A stretch of DNA of 64,000 nt from Prado023 sp049688395 (GCA_049688395.1 JBAVKQ010000039.1:6427-70426); one strand, 5' to 3'; counted from the stretch's first letter, positions 34,080-43,198 are shown. The notes: generated by a model from the letters alone, not told the origin. A program made the numbers and translations.

Positions 34080-34230
34080 TACCGGTAGTGACCGCTGATG
34101 GAGTAGTCGGTGTTCGTGTCCGCGTCGTGGCGGTTGGTTGGTCAGGTTTGTGGGTTGGGTCCGCGGCTGTGGTCCCCGGCGGCGTATCCGCTCCAGGGGC
34201 TTCCTGCTTCGGCTGCGATGCGGGTGGCGC
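34080..34230. repeat. Inverted repeat, right copy (recombinase 3' end plus downstream block)
   Basis: Reverse complement of the block at 31708-31845. On the minus strand it reads ATRIAAEAGSPWSGYAAGDH then SRGPNPQT and stop, matching the left copy SPWSRYAAGDHSRRPNPAK. It then has 45 diverged bases and the conserved NTDYSISGHYRY block. Only the last about 30 recombinase codons remain. Confidence 0.75.
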
Positions 34231-34263
34231 CGCATGCTGAGCACTCCCACCTCACAACAGTCA

Positions 34264-34482
34264 TCATGAGCCCCGCCTATCCTTCCACAACAGCCAGCGG
34301 GCGTCCTTCAGCTCCTGGGCCTCCCTGGCAGACTGCTCGGCCGCGAGCCGGTCAACCCTCCGCCGACCGCGCTCCTGGAAGTGCATCGTCAGCCACACCC
34401 CGAAGAAGACGATCCCGATCGGGGGAACTGCGACGATGAACGCCACCCCCAGGACCATCATCAGTACACGAACTCCGTCCAT
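34264..34482 (-). CDS. Small single-span membrane protein
   Basis: A 72-residue product from ATG 34482, preceded by GAGGAG at a good distance. One or two hydrophobic spans (MMVLGVAFIVAVPPIGIVFF) are followed by a charged helix (RRRVDRLAAEQSAREAQELK). No family is recognised. Its upstream region ends at the IS3 fragment. Confidence 0.6.
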   Translation of the reverse strand: MDGVRVLMMVLGVAFIVAVPPIGIVFFGVWLTMHFQERGRRRVDRLAAEQSAREAQELKDARWLLWKDRRGS

Positions 34483-34568
34483 CGGCTGAACTCCTCTGGG
34501 TGGCGTGCCTCCTGTTTTCCGGAGAGGGTCCCTTATAAGGTCCCTCCTAGAAATAGAGGATCTGAATT

Positions 34569-34859
34569 ATGGCCGAAAGGCGAAAGAAGTTCACTACAGC
34601 GTTTAAGGAAGAAGCCGTGAGGATGGTGATCGAGTCGTCACGTCCGATCGCTGACGTTGCTCGTGAGATCTATGTTAGTGAGGGGACGTTGGGGAACTGG
34701 GTCAACCGTTATCGGAAGGACCACGCCGGCTAGGAGCCGCCGTTGAGCATGTCGGAGCGTGCTCGTTTGAAAGAACTCGAGGACGAGAATCGTGAACTGC
34801 GCATGAAGACCGAGTTCTTGGGAAAAGCCGCGGCCTTCTTCGCCCAGGAGTATCGGTGA
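34569..34859 (+). pseudogene. IS3 transposase OrfA with nonsense codon
   Basis: ATG 34569 gives an OrfA-type HTH protein (FTTAFKEEAVRMVIESS, IADVAREIYVSEGTLGNWV). The frame is interrupted by TAG at 34731-34733 (codon 55, probably from GAG) and resumes with LKELEDENRELRMKTEFLG, a leucine-zipper region, to TGA 34857. Intact length would be 96 residues. Confidence 0.88.
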
Positions 34860-35050
34860 GCTCGAAGTATGAGTTCATCGACGCCGAAGAAGGGAACTAT
34901 CCGATGACGAAGATGTTGGCCTGGACGGAGGTGTCGTCCTCGGGTTTCTATGAGTGGCGCAGCCGGCCTGCCTCGGCTACCGCGCAGCGCCGCGAGCAGC
35001 TCATGAGCATCATCGCTGCGGTCTTCGAGGACTCCGACGGCACCTACGGG
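34856..35050 (+). pseudogene. IS3 transposase OrfB, truncated
   Basis: GTG 34856 overlaps the orfA end and gives SSKYEFIDAEEGNYPMTKML, SSSGFYEWRSRP and AAVFEDSDGTYG, the N-terminal HTH_21 part of IS3 OrfB. The frame is cut before the DDE catalytic domain, exactly at DGTYG. Confidence 0.9.
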
Positions 35051-35051
35051 T

Positions 35052-35615
35052 GATCCTGCGCTCTACAACGTGGGCTACCGCTACGTCGACTGGCTGCTGA
35101 CCGTCCCGCTGCTGCTGGTCGAGACCGTGGCCGTGCTGGCCCTGCCCGCGGTGGCCCGCAAGAGCCTGCTCATCAAGCTCATCCCGGCCTCGTTCCTGAT
35201 GATCGCCCCCGGGTACCCCGGGGACGCCCAGCTGGACTTCCTGTTCCCCGCACCGGTCTGGGGCGCACTGAGCACCATCCCGTTCCTGTTCATCCTCTAC
35301 GTGCTGTTCGTGGAGCTGGGCCGGTCGTTGGAGCGCCAGAGCCCGGTCGTGCGCAAGAAGGTGTCCAACCTACGGCTGCTGCTGATCGCCACCTGGGGGG
35401 TGTACCCCATCGCGTTCCTGTTCAACATGAACGCCGACGGGTTCGAGGCGGTGCCGTTCGTGGCGCGCGAGGTCGGGTACACGATCGCCGACGTGGCCGC
35501 GAAGTGCCTGTTCGGGCTGATGATCTACGGCATCGCGCGGACCAAGTCGTTCGAGGATGACGCTTCCTTCGCCGAGCAAGAGGCGGACACGACGGGCCCG
35601 CCCGCGGCTCCCTGA
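35052..35615 (+). pseudogene. Microbial rhodopsin (proton-pump type), helices A-B missing
   Basis: From GTG 35070 the product has 181 residues. Helix C YRYVDWLLTVPLLLVE carries D7, T11 and E18, the D-T-E set of outward proton pumps (acceptor and donor). L15 matches the green-tuning leucine of proteorhodopsin. Helix F contains ATWGVYPIAF, and helix G VGYTIADVAAKCLFGLMIY carries K145, the retinal Schiff-base lysine. G65 in VWGALSTIPF may correspond to the carotenoid-antenna fenestration glycine of xanthorhodopsin (inference). The frame extends back to GDPALYN at 35052 and then meets the IS3 fragment, so helices A and B are lost and the protein cannot fold normally. The downstream order is methyltransferase and photolyase-like gene. 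Confidence 0.9.
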
Positions 35616-35765
35616 CCCCGGATGACCCAGTTCGCAAGGTACCGACAGCCTGACCCAGCGCGACCTGACATCGGGGGCGAGCCGGTCCCAACCCGTGGAC
35701 CCCTCGTCCCCGATGTCGTGGCCGCTGCCGCGGACACGTCGCCGTGCTCTCTGAGGAGTTCGTCC

Positions 35766-36581
35766 ATGCCACCGACCGCGAACCACCATGTGACGCGGCC
35801 AGCCGGCGTGACCGCCGCCGACGAATGGACCAACTACCTGGCCCAGTACCACGAGGCGCACCCGGGCATCACCGAGGAGGTCCTGTCCGGGTCACGCCAC
35901 CCGACGTTCGGCGATCCCTATCGGTGGCTGCGCGACGCCGCTCCATACCGTCCGGCCCGGGTGTTGGACATCGCCTGTGGCAGCGCCCCGATGCAGCCAC
36001 TGTTCGCCGATTCCGAGTACCTCGGGATCGACCTGTCCCACGCTGAGCTGAGCGTGGCCCGGGCGCGGGGTCGGGGCCCTGTGCTCACCGCTGACGCCCT
36101 GGCCCTGCCCGTGGAGTCCGGCTCGCTCGACATCGTGGTCTGCTCGATGGCGATCATGCTGCTCCGCCCGATCGACGCGGCGATCGCAGAGATCGCCCGG
36201 GTCCTGCGACCTGGGGGCACATTCGCCGCCATCCGCCCCGTCAGCACCCCCCTGCTCCCCCGCGACCTACGAACGGTGGCCCCGCTGCTGCTGGCCCTGC
36301 GGCACACCCCTGAGCTGCCCCAGCACTTCACCGGGCGAGGACTCGGCCAGGTGATCACCCGCGCTGGGCTGAGCATCATCAGCACGCAAGGGGCTCGCTT
36401 CGCCCACCCGCTGGCCACCCCGGCCGACGCCCGCCTGGCCGTCGAAGCCCTCTACCTGCCGCACGTCCCGGACACCCGCCGCGACGTGGCCGCCGCGCAC
36501 CTGGCCCGCCGCGCCGGGCCAGGCCGTGAGGTGCCCGTGTCGCTGCACCGAGTCGTCGCGGTGCGCGCCGGGGCGATCTGA
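35766..36581 (+). CDS. Class I SAM-dependent methyltransferase
   Basis: A 271-residue cytoplasmic enzyme from ATG 35766, preceded by GAGGAG. Motif I is VLDIACGSAPM, with the acidic loop YLGIDLSHAELSVARARGRG, then LTADALALPVESGSLDIVVC and the post-motif RVLRPGGTF. This is the UbiE/Methyltransf_11 type. The substrate is unknown; placement between a rhodopsin and a photolyase-like gene could suggest quinone, carotenoid or flavin-related small molecules, but that is inference. It starts 150 bp after the rhodopsin stop. Confidence 0.88.
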   Translation: MPPTANHHVTRPAGVTAADEWTNYLAQYHEAHPGITEEVLSGSRHPTFGDPYRWLRDAAPYRPARVLDIACGSAPMQPLFADSEYLGIDLSHAELSVARARGRGPVLTADALALPVESGSLDIVVCSMAIMLLRPIDAAIAEIARVLRPGGTFAAIRPVSTPLLPRDLRTVAPLLLALRHTPELPQHFTGRGLGQVITRAGLSIISTQGARFAHPLATPADARLAVEALYLPHVPDTRRDVAAAHLARRAGPGREVPVSLHRVVAVRAGAI

Positions 36582-36700
36582 GCGGCAAGGCCGCCGACGC
36601 TGAACGGGTGACCCATCTGGATCGCCGAGACCGCCGAGACCGCCGGGGTTGCCGTGGTCCCGCGCCTGCACAAGCAGGCCAGAGGCTCCACAATGCGCAG

Positions 36701-38257
36701 GTGCGCACGCTCGTGATCGTCCTGGGTGACCAGCTGGATCGACACTCGAGCGCCCTCGACGGTTTCGACCCCGACCAGGACGCGATCTGGATGGCCGAGG
36801 TCGTCGAGGAATCCACGCATGTCTGGTCGGCCAAGCAGCGCATTGCGGTCTTCCTCGCGGGCATGCGGCACTTCCGCGACGAGCTGCGCGCCTCGGGCCG
36901 GACCGTCCTGTACCGGGAACTCGAGGCGACGGTCCCCCCGGCAGCCGGCACCGGCCCGGCCGAGCCAGCAAGCCTCGGGGAGGCCCTGGCCCTGGACGTG
37001 GCCGCACATCGGCCCGAGCGGCTGGTCGTGGTGCAGCCGGGCGAGCACCGGGTCCTGGCATCACTGCAGGACGTGGCCGCACGCCTCCGCACTCCGTTGG
37101 AGGTCCGCACCGACCGGCACCACCTGTGCAGCATCGAGGAGTTCGCCACGTTCGCCGCGGGGCGCAGGCAACTGCGGATGGAGCACTTCTACCGAATGAT
37201 GCGCCGCCGCCACGGCGTGCTCATGGACGGCGACCAGCCAGCCGGCGGCAGTTGGAACTACGACTCCGAGAACCGGGCAGCGTTCCCGGCCGCCGGTCCC
37301 GGCATGATCCCCGAGCCGATCCTGTTCCCCCCGGACGAGGTGACGACCGAGGTCCTGGATCTCGTGCGCGTCCGGTTCGCCGCACACCCGGGCTCCCTCG
37401 ACGACTTCGGTTGGCCGGTCACCCCACAGGAGGGGCACGCGGCCCTGGCGGACTTCATCGCGCACCGACTGGCGCTGTTCGGCCGTTACCAGGACGCGAT
37501 CTGGGTCGGCGAACCCTGGCTGTTCCACTCCCGGATCTCGGTGGCCCTGAACCTCAAGCTGATCCACCCGCACGAGGTCATCACCGCAGCCGAGGCCGCC
37601 TGGCGCACCGGCCGCGCTCCCCTGGCCGCTGTCGAGGGATTCATCCGCCAAGTCCTGGGCTGGCGGGAGTACGTGCGCGGGATCTACTGGACCCGGATGC
37701 CCGAGTACGCCGAACTCAACACGCTCGGCGCCGACCGACCACTCCCGGACTGGTACTGGACCGGGGACACCCCGATGGCCTGCCTGCGCGACGCCCTCAA
37801 CCAGACGCTGCGCCTGGGCTACGCCCACCACATCCAGCGGCTCATGGTCACCGGGCTGTTCGCCCAACTCCTCGGCGTCGACCCGCGTGCGGTGCACGAG
37901 TGGTACCTCGCGGTCTACGTCGACGCCGTCGAATGGGTGGAGCTGCCCAACGTCCTGGGCATGTCGCAGTACGCCGACGGCGGGGTGATGGCCTCCAAGC
38001 CCTACGTGGCCACCGGCAAGTACATCGCCCGCATGTCGAATGCCTGCCGGACCTGCCCGTTCGACCCCGCACAGCGCACCGGGCCCACCGCGTGCCCATT
38101 CACCACGCTCTACTGGGACTTCCTCACCCGACACAACCAGACACTGGCCGGAAACCCCCGGATGGCACTCCAGATCCGCAACGCACGGGCACTGACCACC
38201 GACGAGCGGTCGGCGATCCGTGCCCGCGCCGACGAGATGCGCGCCAACCTCGGCTGA
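36701..38257 (+). CDS. FeS-type cryptochrome/photolyase (PhrB-like)
   Basis: A 518-residue protein from GTG 36701 (RTLVIVLGDQLD), full length for the deoxyribodipyrimidine photolyase-related (FeS-BCP) family. This group includes bacterial (6-4) photolyases with FAD, a ribolumazine antenna and a [4Fe-4S] cluster. Two of the cluster regions are visible: ACRTCPFDP and GPTACPFTTLYWDFL, giving Cys-x2-Cys and a further Cys. Other features are QVLGWREYVRGIYWTRMPEY and NQTLRLGYAHHIQRLMVTG in the FAD domain. It would repair UV photoproducts or sense light. It is the last gene of the rightward light-related run. Confidence 0.92.
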   Translation: MRTLVIVLGDQLDRHSSALDGFDPDQDAIWMAEVVEESTHVWSAKQRIAVFLAGMRHFRDELRASGRTVLYRELEATVPPAAGTGPAEPASLGEALALDVAAHRPERLVVVQPGEHRVLASLQDVAARLRTPLEVRTDRHHLCSIEEFATFAAGRRQLRMEHFYRMMRRRHGVLMDGDQPAGGSWNYDSENRAAFPAAGPGMIPEPILFPPDEVTTEVLDLVRVRFAAHPGSLDDFGWPVTPQEGHAALADFIAHRLALFGRYQDAIWVGEPWLFHSRISVALNLKLIHPHEVITAAEAAWRTGRAPLAAVEGFIRQVLGWREYVRGIYWTRMPEYAELNTLGADRPLPDWYWTGDTPMACLRDALNQTLRLGYAHHIQRLMVTGLFAQLLGVDPRAVHEWYLAVYVDAVEWVELPNVLGMSQYADGGVMASKPYVATGKYIARMSNACRTCPFDPAQRTGPTACPFTTLYWDFLTRHNQTLAGNPRMALQIRNARALTTDERSAIRARADEMRANLG

Positions 38258-38344
38258 CAGGACCGCGCCCACCCCTCCCCCACCACCAACTCCTGTGGTC
38301 TTCCCGTGAATTCGGCGGCTGGCCGGGCCTATTCGTCTGTTGCG

Positions 38345-39232
38345 TTACACCTGCCGCGCCCGCTCGGCCAGGGCCAGGCGGACCGCGTCGTCGTACCCCA
38401 TCGGGTCGAAGGGCACCAGGGCGCGGATCGAGTCGTCGCGGACCACAACCTCGTTGGTCATCGAGTCCACCAACGCGCGCGCCGTCTGAGTGTCGACGTC
38501 TGTGACCAGGGAGAGCCAAAGCGACGACAGTTGCGGGGTCAGTAGCGGTACCGGCACCACGAGGAACTTGCGCCCCTGGATCTGCGCGACGCGGCGCATC
38601 ATGGTGACGTACTCCAGCACCTCGGGACCGCCGATATCGAAGGCGCGGTCAGCTGCTTCGGGCAGTTCCAGCACCCCCACGAGGTAGCGAACCACATCAT
38701 CGATGGCGATCGGTTGGGTGCGCGTGCGGACCCAGCGTGGGGTGATCATGGCCGGCAGGTGCTCGACGAGCTGGCGGGTCAGCTCCCAGGAGATACCCCC
38801 ATGTCCGACGATGATGCCGGCGCGCAGCGTGGTCACCGGCACGCCCGCACAGCCCAGCAGCTGTTCCACCCCGCAGCGGCTGCGCAGGTGCGCGGACAGG
38901 TCATCGTCATCGTCTCCAAGCCCGCCGAGATAGACGATGCGCTGCAGCCCAGCCGCAGCGGCGGCCTCCGCGAACGCCCTCGCGGCATCTGCGTCCTTGC
39001 GCTCGAAGTCAGGGGAATCCAGCGAGTGCACCAGGTAGTACGCGGCCTGACACCCGGTCAGAGCCTCGAGCAGACTCCGCGGATCGTGGACGTCGCCATA
39101 GACTGCTGCACCTGAGCCCGTATGGGACTCCGGGTGCCGCGTCATGGCCTGCACGTCATAGCCAGCTTCGATCAGAGCTGGGCACAACCGGCTCCCGACG
39201 AAGCCCGATGCGCCGGCAATCAGTACCTTCAC
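38345..39232 (-). CDS. NAD(P)-binding atypical SDR protein
   Basis: A 295-residue product from GTG 39232 (GGGAGG five bases upstream; a start at 39235 or 39247 is possible). It has the Rossmann motif GASGFVGSRL, YYLVHSLDSPDF and RIVYLGGLGDDD, typical of atypical short-chain dehydrogenases of the NmrA/YbjT-like or UDP-glucose epimerase-like kind, with no clear YxxxK. The role is unknown. It converges with the photolyase gene, so it may belong to a different unit. Confidence 0.8.
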   Translation of the reverse strand: MKVLIAGASGFVGSRLCPALIEAGYDVQAMTRHPESHTGSGAAVYGDVHDPRSLLEALTGCQAAYYLVHSLDSPDFERKDADAARAFAEAAAAAGLQRIVYLGGLGDDDDDLSAHLRSRCGVEQLLGCAGVPVTTLRAGIIVGHGGISWELTRQLVEHLPAMITPRWVRTRTQPIAIDDVVRYLVGVLELPEAADRAFDIGGPEVLEYVTMMRRVAQIQGRKFLVVPVPLLTPQLSSLWLSLVTDVDTQTARALVDSMTNEVVVRDDSIRALVPFDPMGYDDAVRLALAERARQV

Positions 39233-39456
39233 CACGGCCTCCCTCACCTGGTTTCCGGTTCCTGTCTAGCACTCCGAGCCCGTGGATTCGTTGGCGAGAC
39301 CCAGAGACTCAAGGGTGCGCTCTGCCGAGGATCGCAGTTGTCCCAGCACATCAAGGAATCCGGACCGTCGAGCGCAGACCCGCGGGCTGGGTGTCGACAT
39401 CCAGCCACACCGACCGCTCGAACGGTCAGGGTGTCCACGCCGGGGGCAGTCCCGGT

Positions 39457-39975
39457 CTACCCATCTCCGGCGATGTTCGCGTCCTCATGGCTGACGGCTC
39501 GAAGGGACTCGGGAACTTCAGAGGAAATCACCGAGCAATGCCAACGAGACTCCACCCATCCCGATGAGGTCCGCTTCCAGATCAACGTGGCGATGCAGTC
39601 GAACGTCGCCACGACTCCAGCCACGGTGAGAGTCTGCCGGAAGTCGAGGACCCCATAGCCGAGGTCGCCCCGCCGTAGGGCCTGGTACCCCAGAATCTCG
39701 CTGTCCGTCGCGGCACCCATCGCCTCGAGTCTGGGAAACAACGAGTCGCGGAACCATGCCTCCCACTCCGGGCGCGTTCGAATGGGTACACCAGACCCGT
39801 CCGGCGCGATGTCGACGATGCCGAAATCGTCGTCGCAGAGCCCAGCGAGGGTGTCGAAGTCGTGATCACGAACGGCCCGAAGCAGTGCCACCGTCTCATG
39901 GAAGAACGGCTTGTCCATATGCTCCCTAGACGGCATGTCCAACGAAGAGAAACCGCCTGAATGCTCGTCAGCCAT
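39457..39975 (-). CDS. SnoaL/NTF2-like protein
   Basis: A 172-residue protein with an NTF2-like fold pattern: HETVALLRAVRDHDFDTLAGLCDDDF, then PEWEAWFRDSLFPRLEAMGA and a C-terminal RTSSGWVESRWHCSVISSE (each read in part). Such folds bind or isomerise small molecules. It starts at ATG 39975, or ATG 39936 or 39918 further in. It stands alone. Confidence 0.72.
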   Translation of the reverse strand: MADEHSGGFSSLDMPSREHMDKPFFHETVALLRAVRDHDFDTLAGLCDDDFGIVDIAPDGSGVPIRTRPEWEAWFRDSLFPRLEAMGAATDSEILGYQALRRGDLGYGVLDFRQTLTVAGVVATFDCIATLIWKRTSSGWVESRWHCSVISSEVPESLRAVSHEDANIAGDG

Positions 39976-40375
39976 GGCGGATCATGACACGCCCAGATAG
40001 GGCGCGCACGTCGGATCAGCGTGCCAACGGGCCCGAAATCTGCGGGACGTAGCCGCAGAAGCCGTTGGGCATGCTGGCGAGGTGACGCAAGTCCGGATCA
40101 TTGGTGATCTGACACCACCCGTCACAGGTCTGCGCGACCGTCCGCGCACTCGGACTGGTTGCGGTCCGCAAGAACCGCCGCTCACCGACCGCGGCCGGCA
40201 CCCGTTGCCGCCAAGATCCCACGCACCCCGATCACCTTCGGCGACCAGGGTGGCCCCACACCCCAGACCGACGCTTCAGCGGCCAGATTCACCTCGGGTG
40301 GTGGGCCGCTCCCACGTTGGTCACGCTGGGTGCAATGGCACAGGTGACCAGTCGACCAATCTCAAGCCGGATGCA
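39976..40375. other. Gap with remnant frames
   Basis: No intact gene. A minus frame at 40016-40150 reads CDGWCQITNDPDLRHLASMP and may be a gene remnant. The stretch 40256-40330 resembles, at roughly two-thirds identity by eye, the stretch at 49677-49750. Confidence 0.35.
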
Positions 40376-40397
40376 GCGCCGCTGACCGGGACGGTAC
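40376..40397. repeat. 22-bp direct repeat, left copy
   Basis: A perfect 22-bp match (GCGCCGCTGACCGGGACGG plus TAC) to 41531-41552, in the same orientation. The two copies bracket the DUF4386 gene. Confidence 0.8.
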
Positions 40398-40489
40398 GCG
40401 GCGGAGAAGGCACCTTGCTGGCGTTCCTCGATCTGTTCCGAACGGGGACCCATGACTGGGACGTGCGTGTTTCTCAGTAGGTCCTGGGG

Positions 40490-41260
40490 TCACGGTCGGG
40501 GTTCTCGGCCCAACCTGCCCGCTTCCCGATCTGGTGAGCCTTCTGTGGCTCTCGCGGGATTTGCCGAGCTCGCGAGCTCCAATAGGCGTTTCCCGATCAG
40601 GACTGCGAACACTGAGAACGGCACCAACGACGCGACCGCGAACACCATCCCGACCGTACCGAAGTTGGTAGGGACGGTCATGAGAGCGGCGCTCATAAGG
40701 CCCCACACCCCGGTGGCTCGGCTGAAGATCGAGGATCGCAGCATGAGAATCGCCAGGATCGCCAGGGTCGCGAAAGTGAAGTAGTAGTAGATGTCATAGC
40801 CCGTGCCATTCCACGTCGCAAGCATGCCGTCCCCGGTGGCCAGCAAGGCCGTGCGCGTATCCGCGGCGGCATCGGCGTACGCGTGGGCCAGGACCAGCAT
40901 CTCGACCGGGCGCGTGCTGCTCATGTAAGCGGCTACCCCGACGACGCAGAACGCGAGCGCGATCACGACGGCCGACCGGCTGACCCGCCACAGCACCACG
41001 GCCAGCGCGAGATAGACCATATACATCAGGGCGTTCGACACGACGTAGAACACGTCCAGCGAGACCAGGCCCAGCACCGGGTTGTCCAGCAGCAACTCGA
41101 AGAACCCCGCCGTCGACTCAGGCGGTGGCCACACGACGTAGATGGGGACCTGCACCACGATCATCACCACACTTGCGAAGGCGCACCACGCCCCCGTGAT
41201 GAGCAGCCCGCGCCATTGTTGAGCGTCACTGCGCACGGTCGCCTCGTCAACGTCGACCAT
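40490..41260 (-). CDS. DUF4386-type membrane protein
   Basis: A 256-residue protein with six hydrophobic spans, beginning with ITGAWCAFASVVMIVVQVPIY and ending with GTVGMVFAVASLVPFSVFAVL. A conserved-looking NALMYMVYLALAVVLWRVS lies in the middle. I recognise the DUF4386 pattern; function unknown. It is bracketed by 22-bp direct repeats. Confidence 0.65.
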   Translation of the reverse strand: MVDVDEATVRSDAQQWRGLLITGAWCAFASVVMIVVQVPIYVVWPPPESTAGFFELLLDNPVLGLVSLDVFYVVSNALMYMVYLALAVVLWRVSRSAVVIALAFCVVGVAAYMSSTRPVEMLVLAHAYADAAADTRTALLATGDGMLATWNGTGYDIYYYFTFATLAILAILMLRSSIFSRATGVWGLMSAALMTVPTNFGTVGMVFAVASLVPFSVFAVLIGKRLLELASSANPARATEGSPDREAGRLGREPRP

Positions 41261-41608
41261 GCTGTGTCTCCCGCGGACTGATGAGGGATCAACCTCGACC
41301 GGACTTGGGTCATGCCGTCGCCCTCTTTGACGCTAGGAGACCCCGCCCGTCCCGGTCAGTGCCGTAGGTCCTGAGCCTGCATGAGAGGCCGATCGTCGGA
41401 GCAGCAGTCGTGCCCGCGCAGCACTACCCCCACAGCCAGACATCGCTCGGTGCCGATTCGGGATGATCCCCGACCGGAACACTGTGGGCTGCTGTGATGC
41501 CTGCCCGACGTGCGCGACAGGCGGAAGGGTGCGCCGCTGACCGGGACGGTACGAGGCTGCTTGTCGGACCCCTCCAGCGTGCAACTGTCACTCTCGGGCT
41601 GAGTTCCA
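41261..41608. other. Gap containing right 22-bp direct repeat
   Basis: No gene seen. 41531-41552 is the second copy of the 22-bp direct repeat. A partial inverted match (GTCCCGGTCAG) occurs near 41350. Confidence 0.5.
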
Positions 41609-43030
41609 TCAGGTATGTCCGGGACGTCCGGTGTAGCCAACCACCAGCCTGAACACGGCCCACAGGACACCGGTCACAGCAGTCGCGATGAGCGCCAAGC
41701 CGAAGTCGGGCGCGAACAGTCTGATCGTGCCGATCGGCGCGCCCCCCACTCTCGGCACCAGAACGAAGATGGCCCAGGCCGCGACAAGCGTGGTGAGCAG
41801 CGGGAACCACAGGCTGAAGCGGCCGGAGATGCCCGACTTCGACTTGGCGCGTATCGCGGCGCGGTTTCGCCACGCCCAGATCATGGCGAGCAGGTAGACG
41901 AACGGCAGGGCGACGAGTCCGATGAACAGGACCATCTGCCAGATTCGCGAGCCCTCGCCGTCGTAGTCCAGGCCCAGCGCCCGGGCAGTGACGCCGTTGA
42001 GCAGCTGGGCCGTCTCGCCGAAGCCCAGCCCACTGCCGCCGTTGACCAGCACGACAACCCCCTCCTGGTCGGCGGGGACCATCGTCGCCAGCGCTTCGAC
42101 ACCGGGAGTCGCCCCGGAATGCCAGACAGTCCGGTTGCCCGAATCGATGAACCAGCCCAGGCCGTAGAAGGGCGATGCTGCGCTGGCCGGGCGCATCATC
42201 AGCGCCTTGCCCGCGGCGCTGAGCACGTCGTCCTGACCGTTCATCATCATCTGCAGGTAGCTCGCCAGGTCGTTGGCACTGGCGATGATCCCGCCCTGTG
42301 GAGCTGTGGCGCGGTCGGTGGTGTTCTCGGGCAGCGGTCGCTTCGTGCCGAACCACGGCCGGTGCCCGGTGGCCATGTCCTCATGGATCTCGCCGTCGGC
42401 GACGAAGCTGTGTTCCATGCCGACCGGGTCCAGGATGCTGGTGGTGACGTAGGTCTGGTAGTCCTGCCCGCCGACGACTTCGATCAGCCGGCCGAGGATC
42501 TGATAGTTCGTGTTCGAGTACTCCCACCGTTCACCCGGCAAGTAGGCCGGGGTCACGTCCCTGAGCCCGTCCACCTGGCGCTCGAGCTCGTCCTCACCCC
42601 CAGCGGTGTCCGCATGCGAGGTGTTGCCCTGAAGTGTGGAGAAGCCGCTCGTGTGGCTGAGCAGCTGGCGGATCGTGACGGCGCCGGCGGGCTTGCCCGA
42701 GAAGCCGTCCAGATACTGGGAGAGCTCGGCATCCAGGTCGATCTGGCCGGCCTCGACGAGTTGCATCACGGCCAGCGCCGTGAAGCTCTTGGAGATCGAG
42801 CCCGCCACGAAGGGCGTGTCCGGGGTGACTGGATCGTCGCCGCCGCTTCTGAGCACACCACGCGCTCCGGCCGAAGTGATCTCGCCATCGGTCACGACGG
42901 CGTAGGCCAGGCCCGGCACGCCGGAAGCGGGCATCTCGCTATCGATGAAGTCCTCGATCGACCCGTCCGGACCACTGCCGGGAACGAGGACACTGGCGCC
43001 GAGCACAACACCGGCGAGCAATCGCCACAT
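41609..43030 (-). CDS. Serine hydrolase (class C beta-lactamase family) with C-terminal membrane domain
   Basis: From ATG 43030, preceded by GAAGGAG, the product is 473 residues. A signal peptide (LLAGVVLGASVLVPGSG) is followed by the penicillin-recognising fold: SISK (SxxK nucleophile), YSN (YxN) and HSG in place of KTG. After about residue 370 there are at least three spans (WQMVLFIGLVALPFVYLLAM, LWFPLLTTLVAAWAIFVLV, LALIATAVTGVLWAVFRLV). Substrate unknown; D-peptide or ester hydrolysis at the outer membrane face is likely. Confidence 0.9.
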   Translation of the reverse strand: MWRLLAGVVLGASVLVPGSGPDGSIEDFIDSEMPASGVPGLAYAVVTDGEITSAGARGVLRSGGDDPVTPDTPFVAGSISKSFTALAVMQLVEAGQIDLDAELSQYLDGFSGKPAGAVTIRQLLSHTSGFSTLQGNTSHADTAGGEDELERQVDGLRDVTPAYLPGERWEYSNTNYQILGRLIEVVGGQDYQTYVTTSILDPVGMEHSFVADGEIHEDMATGHRPWFGTKRPLPENTTDRATAPQGGIIASANDLASYLQMMMNGQDDVLSAAGKALMMRPASAASPFYGLGWFIDSGNRTVWHSGATPGVEALATMVPADQEGVVVLVNGGSGLGFGETAQLLNGVTARALGLDYDGEGSRIWQMVLFIGLVALPFVYLLAMIWAWRNRAAIRAKSKSGISGRFSLWFPLLTTLVAAWAIFVLVPRVGGAPIGTIRLFAPDFGLALIATAVTGVLWAVFRLVVGYTGRPGHT

Positions 43031-43198
43031 GGCTCCTTCTCCTGTCTTCCATGATGGTGCAGGCGGTAGGTGGGACGTCGTCTGGCCCATGTGCGCGTGG
43101 CCACGACCATAGTCCGCGCGAACCCCGCGATGTGGTTCCCGAGCACCCCAGAACGGCCGACGGCGCCACTCGGGATGGGGGCCGCACCGGCTACGTGG

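Larger units (their letters stand above)
34513..35050 (+). mobile_element. IS3-family element, left part only
   Basis: The segment has lower GC than its surroundings and carries orfA and the first third of orfB. The left end is probably near 34513 (TGTTTTCCGGAGAGGG), but without the right end the inverted repeat cannot be confirmed. The right boundary is abrupt: after GGCACCTACGGGT in orfB, rhodopsin sequence begins at about 35052. Confidence 0.8.

Noticed and set aside
34740..34859. Separate small gene after the IS3 OrfA stop
   Set aside because: It is in the same frame as OrfA and carries the OrfA leucine zipper; it is the continuation after a nonsense codon.
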